DNA of 64,000 bases from Hypericibacter terrae. GTDB lineage: Bacteria; Pseudomonadota; Alphaproteobacteria; Dongiales; Dongiaceae. Where the stretch lies: NCBI RefSeq assembly GCF_008728855.1, contig NZ_CP042906.1:4793501-4857500 (forward strand). The letters are read 5' to 3'. The translations under genes were made by a program, and so were the position numbers. Shown one piece after another: positions 19,101-29,382 of the stretch. How positions within the stretch are numbered: position 1 is the first letter of the stretch; the number at the start of each line of letters is the position of its first letter. The notes under the pieces are model-generated. The model saw nothing but the letters and a program-made list of their open reading frames with translations. It was not told the origin of the DNA and did not search any database.

Positions 19101-19940
19101 ATGCGTCTGAATCAGGTTGCGATGTTGTTTCTCGGGCTGGCGCTCGTCTGCGGCGTCGGAAGGGCCCGCGCCGCGTCCTTCACCCTCGCCGGCGATGCCG
19201 TCGCGTTCGAGCCGCCCTCCGGTTACTGCCTCCTCGACCCGAACGAGGACGGTTTCAGGACGATGTTCGATCGATCGGCGCGGATGCAGCAGAAAAGCGG
19301 CAACCAGCTTCTGGCTTTCTTCATGGTGTGCGACGAGCTCTCCCAGATCCGGCATGGGCAAGCCTTCGCGCCGTTGCATTACGGCATGCTGGTCGCGGTC
19401 CTGCAGGGCGGCACGGTAAAGCCTGTCGCCAACGCCACGCGGTTCGACTTGATCGAAAGCATGCGCGGCACTCTCAAGAGCGATCAGATGAACGACGTCA
19501 TGTCGAGCGCCGACGACGTGCTGAAGCAGGAAGGCGTCGTCGGTACGCATCTGAGCAAACCCGCCTTCGCGGATATGGACAGTTTTGCCATTTACAGCAG
19601 CTCCGTCATCGATTTCGGCGAGGATTCATCGACGAGCACGACCGGGGTCTATGCGATCACGCTGGTGAGGCACTTTGTTCTGGCAACCCATATGTATGCG
19701 CCGACTTCGGACCTGGGGGTCAAGGAAGCGTTGCTGGAGGCCCAGCACGCACTCCTCGCCGATTTCGTCGGACGGAACGAGTCCCCGGAAGAGCAGACGC
19801 GGCAGATGCGGACCGGTCGAGCCTTTCTCGGCATCGACTGGGGACATGTCCTTGTCAAAGCTGCCATCGGGGCTATGGCCGGCGGCCTCATCGCCCTGGC
19901 TCGCACCTTGATCCGTCGCCGCCGCGCGAAAGCCAGCTAG
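19101..19940 (+). CDS. Hypothetical exported, C-terminally anchored protein
   Basis: A 279-residue protein of unknown function. The start at 19101 gives a clean signal peptide (NQVAMLFLGLALVCGVGRARA, cleavage likely near residue 24). The mature part begins SFTLAGDAVAFEPPSGYC; one hydrophobic segment lies near the C-terminus (VKAAIGAMAGGLIALA), followed by the basic tail RRRRAKAS, indicating an anchored periplasmic protein with a cytoplasmic tail. It follows the previous membrane protein closely, suggesting a shared envelope role. Confidence 0.75.
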   Translation: MRLNQVAMLFLGLALVCGVGRARAASFTLAGDAVAFEPPSGYCLLDPNEDGFRTMFDRSARMQQKSGNQLLAFFMVCDELSQIRHGQAFAPLHYGMLVAVLQGGTVKPVANATRFDLIESMRGTLKSDQMNDVMSSADDVLKQEGVVGTHLSKPAFADMDSFAIYSSSVIDFGEDSSTSTTGVYAITLVRHFVLATHMYAPTSDLGVKEALLEAQHALLADFVGRNESPEEQTRQMRTGRAFLGIDWGHVLVKAAIGAMAGGLIALARTLIRRRRAKAS

Positions 19941-20030
19941 GCCGCAGTTGCGCCGCCCCCGTCGAAGGGTCCATTGTCTCCGCCATCCAACAATCCCTCA
20001 GAAACTTAACAACATGAACGGCCAGCAATC

Positions 20031-20546
20031 ATGACGATCTCGATGTATCAGGCATCCGTGCCTGTCCTCTTGCATACGCTCGACGCCGTGTCCGCCTTCC
20101 TCAAAAAGGCGGCGGCGCATGCGGAGCTGCGCAAGATCGACCCCGCCGTGCTCCTCGGCATGCGGCTCTATCCCGACATGTTCCCGCTGACGCGCCAGGT
20201 CCAGCTCACCGCCGACTTCGCCAAGGGTACCGCGGCGCGGCTGGCCGGCGTCGAGAATCCGAAGTTCGCCGATGAGGAAACCACCTTCGACGCGCTGCAG
20301 CAGCGCATCGCCAAGACCGTCACCTTCGTCAAGAGCTTCAAGCCGGCGCAGATCGACGGCTCCGAGGCCCGCGAGATCACGATCCCGATCGGCGGCCAGC
20401 CGCAGACCTTCAAGGGCCAGCCCTACCTGCTTCATTTCGCCCTGCCGAATTTCTTTTTCCATGCCGCCACCGCCTACGACATCCTTCGCCATGCCGGCGT
20501 GGAGTTGGGTAAGCGCGACTTCATCGGCGGCTTCAAGACGGAATGA
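20031..20546 (+). CDS. DUF1993 family protein
   Basis: A 171-residue protein of the DUF1993 type, recognised from the opening QASVPVLLHTLDAVSAFLKKA, the middle RLYPDMFPLTRQVQLTADFAKG and the C-terminal FALPNFFFHAATAYDILRHAGVELGKRDFIGG. The family is a helical-bundle fold related to DinB-like proteins, and its role is unknown. It stands alone between a hypothetical gene and a strong terminator that immediately follows. Confidence 0.85.
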   Translation: MTISMYQASVPVLLHTLDAVSAFLKKAAAHAELRKIDPAVLLGMRLYPDMFPLTRQVQLTADFAKGTAARLAGVENPKFADEETTFDALQQRIAKTVTFVKSFKPAQIDGSEAREITIPIGGQPQTFKGQPYLLHFALPNFFFHAATAYDILRHAGVELGKRDFIGGFKTE

Positions 20547-20575
20547 GCGCGGGAGCAACCCTGAGTCCGGAATGA

Positions 20576-20608
20576 AAGAGGCCCCTCGCCGACAGCGAGG
20601 GGCCTCTT
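20576..20608. terminator. Bidirectional rho-independent terminator
   Basis: A 14-bp perfect stem (AAGAGGCCCCTCGC at 20576-20589, GCGAGGGGCCTCTT at 20595-20608) with a five-base loop is followed by CTT on the plus strand and preceded by an A-rich run. It sits between convergent genes, 29 bases after the DUF1993 stop, and probably serves both. Confidence 0.85.
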
Positions 20609-20635
20609 CTTACAGGGGTCGAAACGCGATCTTGA

Positions 20636-21034
20636 CTACTGCGATTTGGTCATGTCCATCGGCGCCACTTCGCCGCGCAGGCCCGCATGGCCGGCGCCGG
20701 TCTTTCCCTTCCACGAAACCTTCGTCCCGTCGATATCGACCTTGTAGCAGTCATGCGCCAGATTGCTCGGCGCCTTCCATTTGATGCAGACGTCGCCGTC
20801 GGGATCGATGGTCCAATTGCCCTTGTCGACGCGACCGCTCGCGTCCTGGTAGCTGACATTGCCGCCCGGCAGGAAATAGATGTTGTACTTCACGCCCATC
20901 TGGCTCGTGCCCGACAGCGTGTTGCCCTGCATCACGGAGATGAAATTGTCGCCGACCAACGGTTCGGCGCGGACCTGCGTCGCCAGCAGGACCGCGGCGA
21001 CGGCCATGGTTGAGAAGATTGTCAGGTTCTTCAT
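20636..21034 (-). CDS. Small secreted protein of unknown function
   Basis: A 132-residue protein with a clear Sec signal peptide (NLTIFSTMAVAAVLLATQVRA, cleavage near residue 23). The mature part (GNTLSGTSQMGVKYNIYFLPGGNVSYQDASGR, given in pieces: GNTLSGT, YNIYFLPGG, GNWTIDPDGDVCIKW) looks like a small beta-barrel; two cysteines could pair. It resembles the alphaproteobacterial DUF995-like secreted proteins, but I am not certain. It is a single gene with its terminator at 20576-20608. Confidence 0.75.
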   Translation of the reverse strand: MKNLTIFSTMAVAAVLLATQVRAEPLVGDNFISVMQGNTLSGTSQMGVKYNIYFLPGGNVSYQDASGRVDKGNWTIDPDGDVCIKWKAPSNLAHDCYKVDIDGTKVSWKGKTGAGHAGLRGEVAPMDMTKSQ

Positions 21035-21279
21035 GGAATGCCCCTCGGATGCCCCTTGTCAGTTTCCCTCGTCAGACACACCCGTACGATCCTTCAAGGA
21101 CGCCAGGCGCTGCGATCGGGTCCTCTGATCCACCGGCCCAATCCTGGCCCGCACTCTGAAAAATGGGGCGGAAACCGCGGACGCCAAGCTGTCCGTCCCC
21201 AAAGGCCGCCGGCCCCCGCGCCCCCGAAGGGTGAGCCAGCGATCTCAAGAAGTTATACGCCAGGAGGGAGGCGTTCCCG

Positions 21280-22104
21280 TCAGGAAAAGCGATCGGGGTC
21301 CGGACCGATGCGGCCATTGGCATCCAGCTTGTCGATCTGGGCGAGGTCCGCAGGCTCGAGCTTGAAGTCGAACAGCGCGAAGTTCTCGCGGATGCGCGCG
21401 TCATGCGTCGATTTGGGGATCGCAATCAGCTGATTGTCGAGATGCCAGCGCAGGATCACCTGGGCCGTGCTCTTGGTGTATTTCTTGGCGATCGCCGCCA
21501 GCACCGGATCGTCGAGCAGCTTGCCCTGGCCCAGCGGACTCCAGGATTCGGTCCTGATCCCATGCGTGGCATGGAAGTCGCGCATCGGCTTCTGCTGCAG
21601 GCGCGGATGAAGCTCGATCTGGTTGACGGCCGGGACGACGCCGGTCGCGTCGATGATCCGGGTCAGATGCGCCGCCGTGAAGTTCGAGACGCCGATCGAG
21701 CGGGCGAGACCCTGCTGTTGCAGCGCCACCAGCGCCCGCCAGCTGTCGACGAAGCGGTCCTGCATGGGCGCCGGCCAATGGATCAGATAGAGATCGACAT
21801 AGTCGAGCTTCAGCTTCTTCAGGCTTTCGGCCAGGGCCCTGGCGGGCTCGTCCTTGCCCTGGCGGTCGTTCCAGAGCTTGGTGGTAATGAAGAGGTCGGA
21901 GCGCGCGACGCCCGCGGCCTTGATGCCCCGGCCGACACCTTCCTCGTTGCCATAGATGGCGGCGGTATCGATCGAGCGGTATCCGCTGGCGATGGCGGTC
22001 TTGACGGCGCCGGCGGCCTGATCGTCCGGGACCTGCCAGACGCCGAAGCCGAGTTGCGGCATGGCGGCGCCGTCGTTGAGTTTGATAGGCGGTACGTTCG
22101 TCAT
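21280..22104 (-). CDS. Aldo/keto reductase (2,5-diketo-gluconate reductase-like)
   Basis: A 274-residue aldo/keto reductase reducing carbonyls with NADPH. The catalytic tetrad is visible: D in SIDTAAIY, Y in AAIYGNE, K in TTKLW and H in LIHWPAP. The cofactor-binding tail includes IPKSTHDARIRENF. The start at 22104 (MTNVPPIKLNDG) was chosen to match the usual family N-terminus and length; a longer frame would add 25 unusual residues. It stands alone, probably a general aldehyde detoxification enzyme. Confidence 0.92.
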   Translation of the reverse strand: MTNVPPIKLNDGAAMPQLGFGVWQVPDDQAAGAVKTAIASGYRSIDTAAIYGNEEGVGRGIKAAGVARSDLFITTKLWNDRQGKDEPARALAESLKKLKLDYVDLYLIHWPAPMQDRFVDSWRALVALQQQGLARSIGVSNFTAAHLTRIIDATGVVPAVNQIELHPRLQQKPMRDFHATHGIRTESWSPLGQGKLLDDPVLAAIAKKYTKSTAQVILRWHLDNQLIAIPKSTHDARIRENFALFDFKLEPADLAQIDKLDANGRIGPDPDRFS

Positions 22105-22323
22105 GATGAATGGCCTTCGAAAGATGACATGAATGGGTTCCCCGTTTTGATATAGGGCGTCGGCCCGTCCGATCTTCAAGCGGGTGGCGCTGACCTGCGT
22201 CGAAGCGGCCGACGCGAGCTTTCGATCTGTTCAGACTGCCAGCCGCATAAATGTTGATATTCTGCCCCGCCATACCCTTATTGGGGGGCTGCGGCGCCAT
22301 TTTCCCGGCCCCTTCGGCCTGCC

Positions 22324-25300
22324 TTGGAAGTCCCTGAATCCGCATGCTTTAGGAACCGCCCGGCCTTGACCGTTGCCTTGCGTCTGAACCGGTCCCATCT
22401 GTTTCACCCGGCGGTCGCCAGCTGGTTCGACCGCCGCTTCGGCGCGCCCACACCGGCGCAGGCCCAGGCCTGGCCGGACATCCAGGCTGGCCATCACAGC
22501 TTGATCGCCGCGCCCACGGGGTCCGGCAAGACCCTGGCGGCCTTCCTCGCCGCGATCGATTCCCTGGTGCGGCAGGGGGTGCAGAGCCCGCTCCCGGACG
22601 AGACGCAGGTCGTCTATGTCTCGCCCCTCAAGGCCCTGTCGAACGACATCCAGCGCAATCTGGAAGAGCCGCTGGCCGGCATCCGCGAGGCGCTGAAGGC
22701 CCAGGGCCTGCCGGATGTCGATATCCGCGCCTGGGTGCGCACCGGCGACACCCCCTCCGCCGAGCGCGACCGGATGCGCCGCCGACCGCCCCATATCGTC
22801 GTGACCACTCCGGAATCGCTCTACATCCTGCTGGGCTCGGAGTCCGGCCGCCGGATGCTGGCGACGACGCGGACCGTGATCGTGGACGAGATCCATGCGC
22901 TGGCACCCAATAAGCGCGGCGCCCATCTGGCGCTGTCGCTGGAGCGGCTCGAGGCGCTGTGCGGCCGCCCCCTGCTGCGGATCGGCCTGTCGGCCACGCA
23001 GAAGCCGATCGAGGCGGTGGCGCATTTTCTGGTCGGCGCGGACCCGAAGCAGTTCTCGGCCTGCCAGATCGTCGATGCCGGCCATGTCCGCGCCCGCGAT
23101 CTCGCGCTGGAAGTCCCCTCTTCGCCGCTCGAAGCCGTCATGTCGGCGGAGGTCTGGACCCAGCTCTATGACCGGCTGGCCGAGCTCGCCCGCGAGCACC
23201 GCACCACGCTGGTGTTCGTCAATACGCGCCGGATGGCCGAGCGCGTCGCCCGGCAGCTGTCCGAGCGCCTCGGCGAAGATCTGGTCACCGCGCATCACGG
23301 CAGCATGGCACGGGAGCTGCGGCTCGATGCCGAGCAGCGGCTCAAGCGCGGGGCCTTGAAGATGCTGGTCGCGACGGCGTCGCTCGAGCTCGGCATCGAT
23401 ATCGGCGATGTCGACCTGGTCTGCCAGCTGGGATCCCCGCGCTCGATCGCGAGCTTCCTGCAGCGGATCGGGCGGTCGGGACATGCGGTCGGCGGCACGC
23501 CTAAGGGCCGGCTGTTTCCGCTCTCGCGCGACGAGTTGGTCGAATGCGCGGCCCTCCTCGACAGCGTTCGCCGTGGCGAGCTCGACAAGCTGACGATTCC
23601 CGAACAACCGCTCGACGTGCTCGCCCAGCAGATCGCGGCCGAGGTCGCGGCGCAGGAATGGAACGAGGACGAGCTGCTGGCGAAGTTTCGCCGCGCCTGG
23701 CCCTACCGCGCCCTGACGCGCGACACCTTCATCGAGATCGTGCGCATGCTGGCCGAAGGCTTCAGCACACGCCGCGGCCGTGGCGGCGCGTTGCTGCATC
23801 ACGATGCCGTCAATCACATGTTGCGGGGCCGGCGGGGCGCGCGCCTGACGGCGCTGACCTCCGGCGGCACCATCCCCGACACGGCCGACTACCAGGTTCT
23901 CCTCGAGCCCGAGAATCAGACGATCGGCACCGTGAACGAGGATTTCGCGGTCGAGAGCATGGCCGGCGACATCTTCCAGCTCGGCAACAACGCCTATCGC
24001 ATCATGCGGGTCGAGCGCGGCATGGTGCGTGTGGAAGACGCGCATGGCATGGCGCCGACGATTCCCTTCTGGCTGGGCGAAGCGCCGGGCCGCAGCGATG
24101 AGCTGTCGCAGTCGGTCTCGCGGCTGCGGGAGGCCGTCGCCGCACGGCTGCAGGCCGGCCGGAACGACGAGACCATCGCCCACTGGCTCGGGACCGAGGT
24201 CGGTATCGCCGCGCCGGCGGCGGAACAGATCGCCGAATATCTCGCGGCCTCTCATGCGGCGCTGGGCTGCCTGCCGACCCAGGAGACGATCGTGCTGGAG
24301 CGCTTCTTCGACGAAGCCGGCGGCATGCAGCTCGTCATCCATTCCCCCTTTGGCAGCCGCCTCAACCGGGCCTGGGGCCTGGCCTTGCGCAAGCGCTTCT
24401 GCCGCAAGTTCAATTTCGAGCTCCAGGCGGCGGCGACCGAGGACAATATCGTGCTGTCGCTCACCACGGCCCACAGCTTCGAGTTGGGCGACGCAGCGCA
24501 TTACCTGAATTCGGCCAGCGTGCGGACCGTGCTGATCGCGGCCCTGCTCGACGCGCCGATGTTCGCCACGCGCTGGCGCTGGGTGGCGGGCACCGCCCTG
24601 GCGCTGCCGCGCCAGCGCGGCGGCAAGAAGGTCCCGCCCCAGCTCGCGCGCATGGCGGCGGAAGACCTGATCGTCTCCGTATTTCCCGACCAGCTCGCCT
24701 GCGCCGAGAATCTCACCGGAGAACGCGAGATCCCCGATCACCCGCTGGTGACCCAGACCCTCGCGGATTGCCTCAACGAGGCCATGGACATTCAGGGGCT
24801 GGAACGGCTGTTGGCGCGGCTGGAGGCGGGCGAGATTCGCGTGGTCGCCTGCGACCTGACCCAGCCTTCGCCGCTGGCCCTCGAGGTGCTGGCGGCGAAA
24901 CCCTATGCCTATCTCGACGATGCGCCGCTCGAGGAGCGCCGCACCCAGGCGGTGATGAGCCGGCGCTGGCTGGCGCCCGAGGCCGCGTCGGACCTCGGCC
25001 GGCTGGATCCCGAAGCGATCGATCGCGTGCGAGCCGAGGCCTGGCCCGATCCGGCGAACGCCGACGAGCTGCATGATGCGCTGGTCTGGCTGGGATTCCT
25101 GAGTGCCGATGAGGCGTCCCATTGGCGGGACTGGCTGGCAGCGCTCGCCCGGCAGAACCGCGTGACCCGGCTGCGCGGGCCGGGCATGGACATCTGGGTG
25201 GCCGCCGAAAGGCTGGCCCAGTTCCAGGCGCTGTGGCGCCAGGCGCGGCAGGAACCCGCAATCGCCGTGCCCGCCGGCTATGAAGGAGACGGGTCCGCCG

Positions 25301-26715
25301 ATACCGCGCTGGTCGAGATCCTGCGCGGACGGCTCGAAGGCCAGGGGCCGGTCACGCCCGGCGCGCTCGCGACGCCGCTGGGCCTGGAGCCCGACGAGAT
25401 CGCCGTGGCCCTGGTCGCGCTGGAGAGCGAAGGCTTCGCCATGCGCGGGCGGTTCTCGCCCGGCACCAATGCCGACGAATGGTGTGCGCGGCGGCTCCTC
25501 GCCCGCATCCATCACTACACCATCAAGCGCCTGCGCGCCGAGATCGAGCCGGTGGCCGCGCGCGATTTCATGCGCTTCCTGTTCGCCTGGCAGCATGTGA
25601 CGGCGGATGCGCAGATGGAAGGCCCGGAGGCGGTCGCCGCGACGGTCGCGCAGCTCGAAGGCTTCGAAGCGCCGGCGGGCGCCTGGGAGACCGAGATTCT
25701 CCCTGCACGCGTCAGCGACTATGAACCGGCCTGGCTCGATGACGAATGCCTGGCGGGCCGCGTGGCCTGGGCGCGGCTGAAACCGCGCAACGCCCGACCG
25801 AACGGGGCGGAGCGCGGCGTGAGCCCGGTGCGCACCACGCCGATCACCCTGCTCGCCCGTCGCCATGCGCCGTTCTGGCAGACCTTGTCGACCGACAGCG
25901 ACGCCACCGCGCAGCCGCCGAGCGGCCGGGCTCAAGCGGTCGTCTATTTCATTCGCGAGCATGGCGCCTCCTTCTTCGACGAAGTGGTCGCCGGCACCGG
26001 GCTGTTGCGCCCGCAGGCCGAGGAAGCGCTGGCCGAGCTGGTGGCGCTGGGCCTGGTGGCGTCGGACAGTTTCGGCGGATTGCGCGCGCTGCTCGTGCCC
26101 TCCGACCGGCGCAAGCCGGGTCCCAACGGACGCCGCCGGCGCCGCAGCATCGATCACGGCATGGAAGATGCGGGGCGCTGGGCGCTCGCGCGGCGCGGCA
26201 AGACGGATGCGAACGGACAGACGGTCAGCGCCGAGGCCGTCGAGCATGCCGCGCGCAGCCTGCTGCAGCGCTATGGCGTCGTGTTCTGGCGGGCGCTGGA
26301 GCGCGAGGCTGACTGGCTGCCGCCCTGGCGCGAGCTGCTGCGCGTCTATCGGCGGCTCGAGGCCCGGGGCGAGATTCGCGGCGGCCGGTTCGTCGCCGGC
26401 TTCTCCGGCGAGCAGTTCGCGCTGCCCGAGGCGATCGGTCTCCTGCGCGAGATCAGGCGCAAGGAGGCTGCGGGCGACTGGGTCTCCTTGTCGGGCGCCG
26501 ACCCGCTGAACCTCGCTGGCATCCTGACGCCGGGACCGAAGCTGGCGGCTCTGACCGGCAACCGCCTGCTCTATCGGGACGGTGTTCCGATTGCGTCGCT
26601 GGCCGGCGGCGAAACGCGTTTCTACGAAACCCTGGACCCGGCGACCGAATGGCAGGCGCGCAAGGCGCTGCTGCGCGGAACCGTGCCGGCGACGGACGAA
26701 CTCCCGGTTCACTGA
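22324..26715 (+). CDS. lhr: ATP-dependent helicase Lhr
   Basis: A 1463-residue large helicase-related protein, a superfamily-2 3'-5' DNA translocase involved in repair. The RecA-like motor has Q-motif TPAQAQAWP, Walker A APTGSGKT (63-70), DEIH at 188-191, the motif III SATQKP and motif [11 protein letters not shown]. After residue about 500 come the winged-helix and Lhr-specific beta/HTH domains and a long C-terminal region as in full-length bacterial Lhr. Length matches the family. The reading opens with TTG at 22324; the true start may be a later codon shortly before FHPAVASWF. It is isolated, not in an operon with a metallophosphoesterase. Confidence 0.93.
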   Translation: MEVPESACFRNRPALTVALRLNRSHLFHPAVASWFDRRFGAPTPAQAQAWPDIQAGHHSLIAAPTGSGKTLAAFLAAIDSLVRQGVQSPLPDETQVVYVSPLKALSNDIQRNLEEPLAGIREALKAQGLPDVDIRAWVRTGDTPSAERDRMRRRPPHIVVTTPESLYILLGSESGRRMLATTRTVIVDEIHALAPNKRGAHLALSLERLEALCGRPLLRIGLSATQKPIEAVAHFLVGADPKQFSACQIVDAGHVRARDLALEVPSSPLEAVMSAEVWTQLYDRLAELAREHRTTLVFVNTRRMAERVARQLSERLGEDLVTAHHGSMARELRLDAEQRLKRGALKMLVATASLELGIDIGDVDLVCQLGSPRSIASFLQRIGRSGHAVGGTPKGRLFPLSRDELVECAALLDSVRRGELDKLTIPEQPLDVLAQQIAAEVAAQEWNEDELLAKFRRAWPYRALTRDTFIEIVRMLAEGFSTRRGRGGALLHHDAVNHMLRGRRGARLTALTSGGTIPDTADYQVLLEPENQTIGTVNEDFAVESMAGDIFQLGNNAYRIMRVERGMVRVEDAHGMAPTIPFWLGEAPGRSDELSQSVSRLREAVAARLQAGRNDETIAHWLGTEVGIAAPAAEQIAEYLAASHAALGCLPTQETIVLERFFDEAGGMQLVIHSPFGSRLNRAWGLALRKRFCRKFNFELQAAATEDNIVLSLTTAHSFELGDAAHYLNSASVRTVLIAALLDAPMFATRWRWVAGTALALPRQRGGKKVPPQLARMAAEDLIVSVFPDQLACAENLTGEREIPDHPLVTQTLADCLNEAMDIQGLERLLARLEAGEIRVVACDLTQPSPLALEVLAAKPYAYLDDAPLEERRTQAVMSRRWLAPEAASDLGRLDPEAIDRVRAEAWPDPANADELHDALVWLGFLSADEASHWRDWLAALARQNRVTRLRGPGMDIWVAAERLAQFQALWRQARQEPAIAVPAGYEGDGSADTALVEILRGRLEGQGPVTPGALATPLGLEPDEIAVALVALESEGFAMRGRFSPGTNADEWCARRLLARIHHYTIKRLRAEIEPVAARDFMRFLFAWQHVTADAQMEGPEAVAATVAQLEGFEAPAGAWETEILPARVSDYEPAWLDDECLAGRVAWARLKPRNARPNGAERGVSPVRTTPITLLARRHAPFWQTLSTDSDATAQPPSGRAQAVVYFIREHGASFFDEVVAGTGLLRPQAEEALAELVALGLVASDSFGGLRALLVPSDRRKPGPNGRRRRRSIDHGMEDAGRWALARRGKTDANGQTVSAEAVEHAARSLLQRYGVVFWRALEREADWLPPWRELLRVYRRLEARGEIRGGRFVAGFSGEQFALPEAIGLLREIRRKEAAGDWVSLSGADPLNLAGILTPGPKLAALTGNRLLYRDGVPIASLAGGETRFYETLDPATEWQARKALLRGTVPATDELPVH

Positions 26716-26737
26716 GCCGCAGAGTGCCCACCGGCCC

Positions 26738-27433
26738 TCAGGCAGGAGCGGCGAAGCTCCCGGGGCTTTTCGCCGTCGCATGCCATTCCGGCTTGCGCTC
26801 CTTGCTCGCTTCCTTCAGCGCGCGGCGTACGCCCTCGGCGTTCAGGTCGGTGCAGTAGACCGGCGTGCCGGGTTGCTGGCGCCAGGACTCGTCCAGGCCG
26901 CCGGCATCGAGGCCGTCGAATCCGAGCTCTTCCACCAGACGCAGCACGACCGCCTTCGCGGCGGCGCTATCGCCCGAGACGGGCAGCGCGATGCGGCCCG
27001 GAGCGCCGGCCGGCCGCCCCAGCTCCAGCAGATGCTTGGCGTAGATATTGTTGAACGCCTTGACCACCTTCCGGCCGAGCTGCTGCTCCACCCATCGGCT
27101 TTCGAGCAGGCCCTTCTCGATGCCGTCGATGGCGCCGTCGCGCTGGCGCGGATAGTAATTCCCGGTATCCACGACGACGACATCCTCGGATACGCCCTTG
27201 AACAGATCGGCGGGGAGCTCCGGAATCCGTCCCTCCTGAATCGTGACGACGACCACGGCCCCGCTTCGCGCCGCCTGGCTGACGGTGACGGCGGTCGCGC
27301 CGGTCTCCTTCGCCAGTTTCGCCAGCGTCTCGGGCCCGCGCGAATTGGCGACGAAGACCTCATGACCCAGCGCCCTGAAGCGGCGCGTCAGGGTGCCGCC
27401 GATCTGGCCGGCCGCGATGATCCCAATTTTCAC
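26738..27433 (-). CDS. NADPH-dependent F420-reductase-like oxidoreductase
   Basis: A 231-residue NAD(P)-binding protein of the F420:NADP oxidoreductase/STEAP type. It has the Rossmann glycine motif GIIAAGQIGGTL (residues 4-15) and the family patches VANSRGPETL, VVDTGNYYPRQRDG and VVKAFNNIYAKHLLELG. Most bacteria with such proteins lack F420, so it may reduce another flavin-like or metal substrate. It converges on lhr, with a 22-base gap, and is divergent from the glycosyltransferase. Confidence 0.85.
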   Translation of the reverse strand: MKIGIIAAGQIGGTLTRRFRALGHEVFVANSRGPETLAKLAKETGATAVTVSQAARSGAVVVVTIQEGRIPELPADLFKGVSEDVVVVDTGNYYPRQRDGAIDGIEKGLLESRWVEQQLGRKVVKAFNNIYAKHLLELGRPAGAPGRIALPVSGDSAAAKAVVLRLVEELGFDGLDAGGLDESWRQQPGTPVYCTDLNAEGVRRALKEASKERKPEWHATAKSPGSFAAPA

Positions 27434-27808
27434 GATGTCCTCCTCTCGAGGTGAAGCCGAATGCGGCGTCTTCTCCCGCCGCGCAAGACAAGGCCGGAGC
27501 CCTGGTGAGGACAGCGCGGCCTCATCCCGACATGGTGATGCCCGTCGGCCGATGCATCATCCCTGTCTTGAACCTCATGATCGACCGGTCGCCCGGAACA
27601 ACCGCGGGCCGGGTGGGGCCATTCTGTGCGGAGCCGCCCTCAACCGCTTCTTAAGCTTGTTCGTTCAGTCTCCAGGGACGGCGCCCTCCCGCTTTCCCGG
27701 CTGCCCCGGCAGCCCCTTGATATTGCTTGGATTGCGAGAAACCGCCGGATGTCGCCGAGCCCCTGTTGGGGCGATCCGCCAGGTACCGGCGCGAGGACAG
27801 GCAAGGCC
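27434..27808. other. Intergenic region, divergent promoters expected
   Basis: These 375 bases separate two divergent genes. I find no convincing coding sequence, hairpin or repeat. Both promoters must lie here, but no clear -35/-10 pair stands out. Confidence 0.4.
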
Positions 27809-28921
27809 ATGCCGATCAAACTGATCGTCCAGATCCCCTGCTTCAATGAAGAAGCCACGCTGCCGCAGACCGTGGCCGATATTCCGCGCGCGATCGCGGG
27901 GGTCGATCGCATCGAGATCCTGATCATCGACGACGGCTCGAGCGACCGCACCGTCGAGGTCGCCGAGGCCCTGGGCGTCGACCACATCATCCGGCACAAG
28001 ACCAACAAAGGGCTGGCGGCAAGCTTCCGCACCGGGCTCGACCGCTGCCTGTCCCTGGGCGCCGACATCGTCGTCAACACCGACGGCGACAATCAATATG
28101 CCGGCGCGGATATCGCGCGGCTGGTTCAGCCCATCCTCGAAGGCAAGGCCGACATCGTCGTGGGTGACCGCCAGACCTCGACCGCGGTTCATTTCTCGCC
28201 GGCGAAAAGGCTGCTTCAGTTCGTCGGCAGCTGGGTCGTGCGCAAGCTCTCCAGCACCGACATCCCCGACGCGGTCAGCGGCTTCCGTGCGATCTCGCGC
28301 GAGGCGGCGCTCAACCTCAACATCGTGTCCGCCTTCAGCTACACCACCGAGATGCTGATCCAGAGCGGCCGCAAGCGCATGGCCATCACCTCGGTGCCGG
28401 TCGGCACCAACCCCAAGACGCGCGAATCCCGGCTCTTCCGCAGCATCCCCAGCTTCGTGCGCAAATCCGCCACGACGATGCTGCGCATCTATTCGATGTA
28501 TCAGCCGCTCAAGACCTTCTTCTTCCTGGGCCTGGTGCTGATCTTCGTCGGCTCCATCCCGGTGACGCGCTTCCTGATCGCCTATCTCGAGGGGCAGGGC
28601 GAGGGCAAGATCCAGTCGCTGGTCCTGGGCGGTGCCTTGCTGGTGATCGGCCTCACCACCTTCCTGATCGGCATGCTGGCCGACCTGATCAATTTCAACC
28701 GGCAGCTTCTCGAGATGACCCTGGAGAAGGTGCGCCGCCTCGAGCTGGCGCAGAGCGCCTCGGCGGCGAATGCGAAGAGCGTCGCCGACCGGGTCGCCGA
28801 GGTCGCGGTGAAGACCGCCCACTGGCGCGACGCCCCGGGCGTTTCGGCGGGGATCCCGACGAGGGCAGACCCCGCCGATCGCGCGCGGGTTTCGAGCGCA
28901 GGCGGGCGCCCGCACCGCTGA
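27809..28921 (+). CDS. Family-2 glycosyltransferase, membrane-anchored
   Basis: A 370-residue GT2 enzyme, probably a polyprenyl-phosphate sugar transferase. The N-terminal GT-A domain shows QIPCFNEEATL, LIIDDGSSDRT and the nucleotide-metal region VNTDGDNQY. Two C-terminal hydrophobic segments (TFFFLGLVLIFVGSIPVTRFL and LVLGGALLVIGLTTFLIGMLA) anchor it, and about 60 residues of charged tail follow. The start at 27809 was chosen because the GT fold begins immediately (MPIKLIVQIPC); the upstream frame reading is not protein-like. The gene stands alone, so the glycan is not predictable. Confidence 0.87.
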   Translation: MPIKLIVQIPCFNEEATLPQTVADIPRAIAGVDRIEILIIDDGSSDRTVEVAEALGVDHIIRHKTNKGLAASFRTGLDRCLSLGADIVVNTDGDNQYAGADIARLVQPILEGKADIVVGDRQTSTAVHFSPAKRLLQFVGSWVVRKLSSTDIPDAVSGFRAISREAALNLNIVSAFSYTTEMLIQSGRKRMAITSVPVGTNPKTRESRLFRSIPSFVRKSATTMLRIYSMYQPLKTFFFLGLVLIFVGSIPVTRFLIAYLEGQGEGKIQSLVLGGALLVIGLTTFLIGMLADLINFNRQLLEMTLEKVRRLELAQSASAANAKSVADRVAEVAVKTAHWRDAPGVSAGIPTRADPADRARVSSAGGRPHR

Positions 28922-29382
28922 CCTCTCCGGCGGCGGACGGTCGACGCCGCCTCCAGAATCCCGGAATCATTTGGCTCGAGGGCGCCGCCGCGACGGCGCG
29001 CCTGTCATAAAAGCCTATGATCTTGATATTTGCCTGCCGCCAACCGCCGAGATATCCTCGACCCCGCGCTGAAGTGGCGATGGGACCCAATCATGTCGCC
29101 CGCCGGCGTCACAGGAAGAATGGCTCAAGGGGATCGTCGGCTCGCCGACGATCGGCGCAGTGCCGGAAGCGGCGGCGCCGGACGCAGGACGATCGGGATC
29201 CCTCGGATAAACGGGGACGGCGTCGGAACTTCGGTTCCCGCATCCCGCCCCCCGACCGACCCGGTGCGGATGCCCGCGCCGGACCCAGCGCCGTCATCTC
29301 CGCTTTCTTGACGACCCCGATATCGCCCGCCGTTCGCCTCTCGGGAAAGATTGAATAGACATTCAAATGGAGTAGCGGGACC
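28922..29382. other. Intergenic region, no gene seen
   Basis: A 461-base gap between the glycosyltransferase and the peptidase. Short frames exist on both strands but show no family resemblance. A GC-rich inverted segment lies near 28980-29000. The promoter of the peptidase gene is presumably near its 3' end, where the sequence becomes more AT-rich (29345-29370). Confidence 0.4.

Noticed and set aside
22231..26781. A 1516-codon open frame antisense to lhr
   Set aside because: Its translation is low-complexity Arg/Ala/Gly/Gln-rich with no family features, typical of the antisense of a GC-rich gene; lhr on the plus strand has all helicase motifs.
29017..29358. Short plus-strand frames in the gap before the peptidase gene
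   Set aside because: No motif, and composition is inconsistent with the neighbours.
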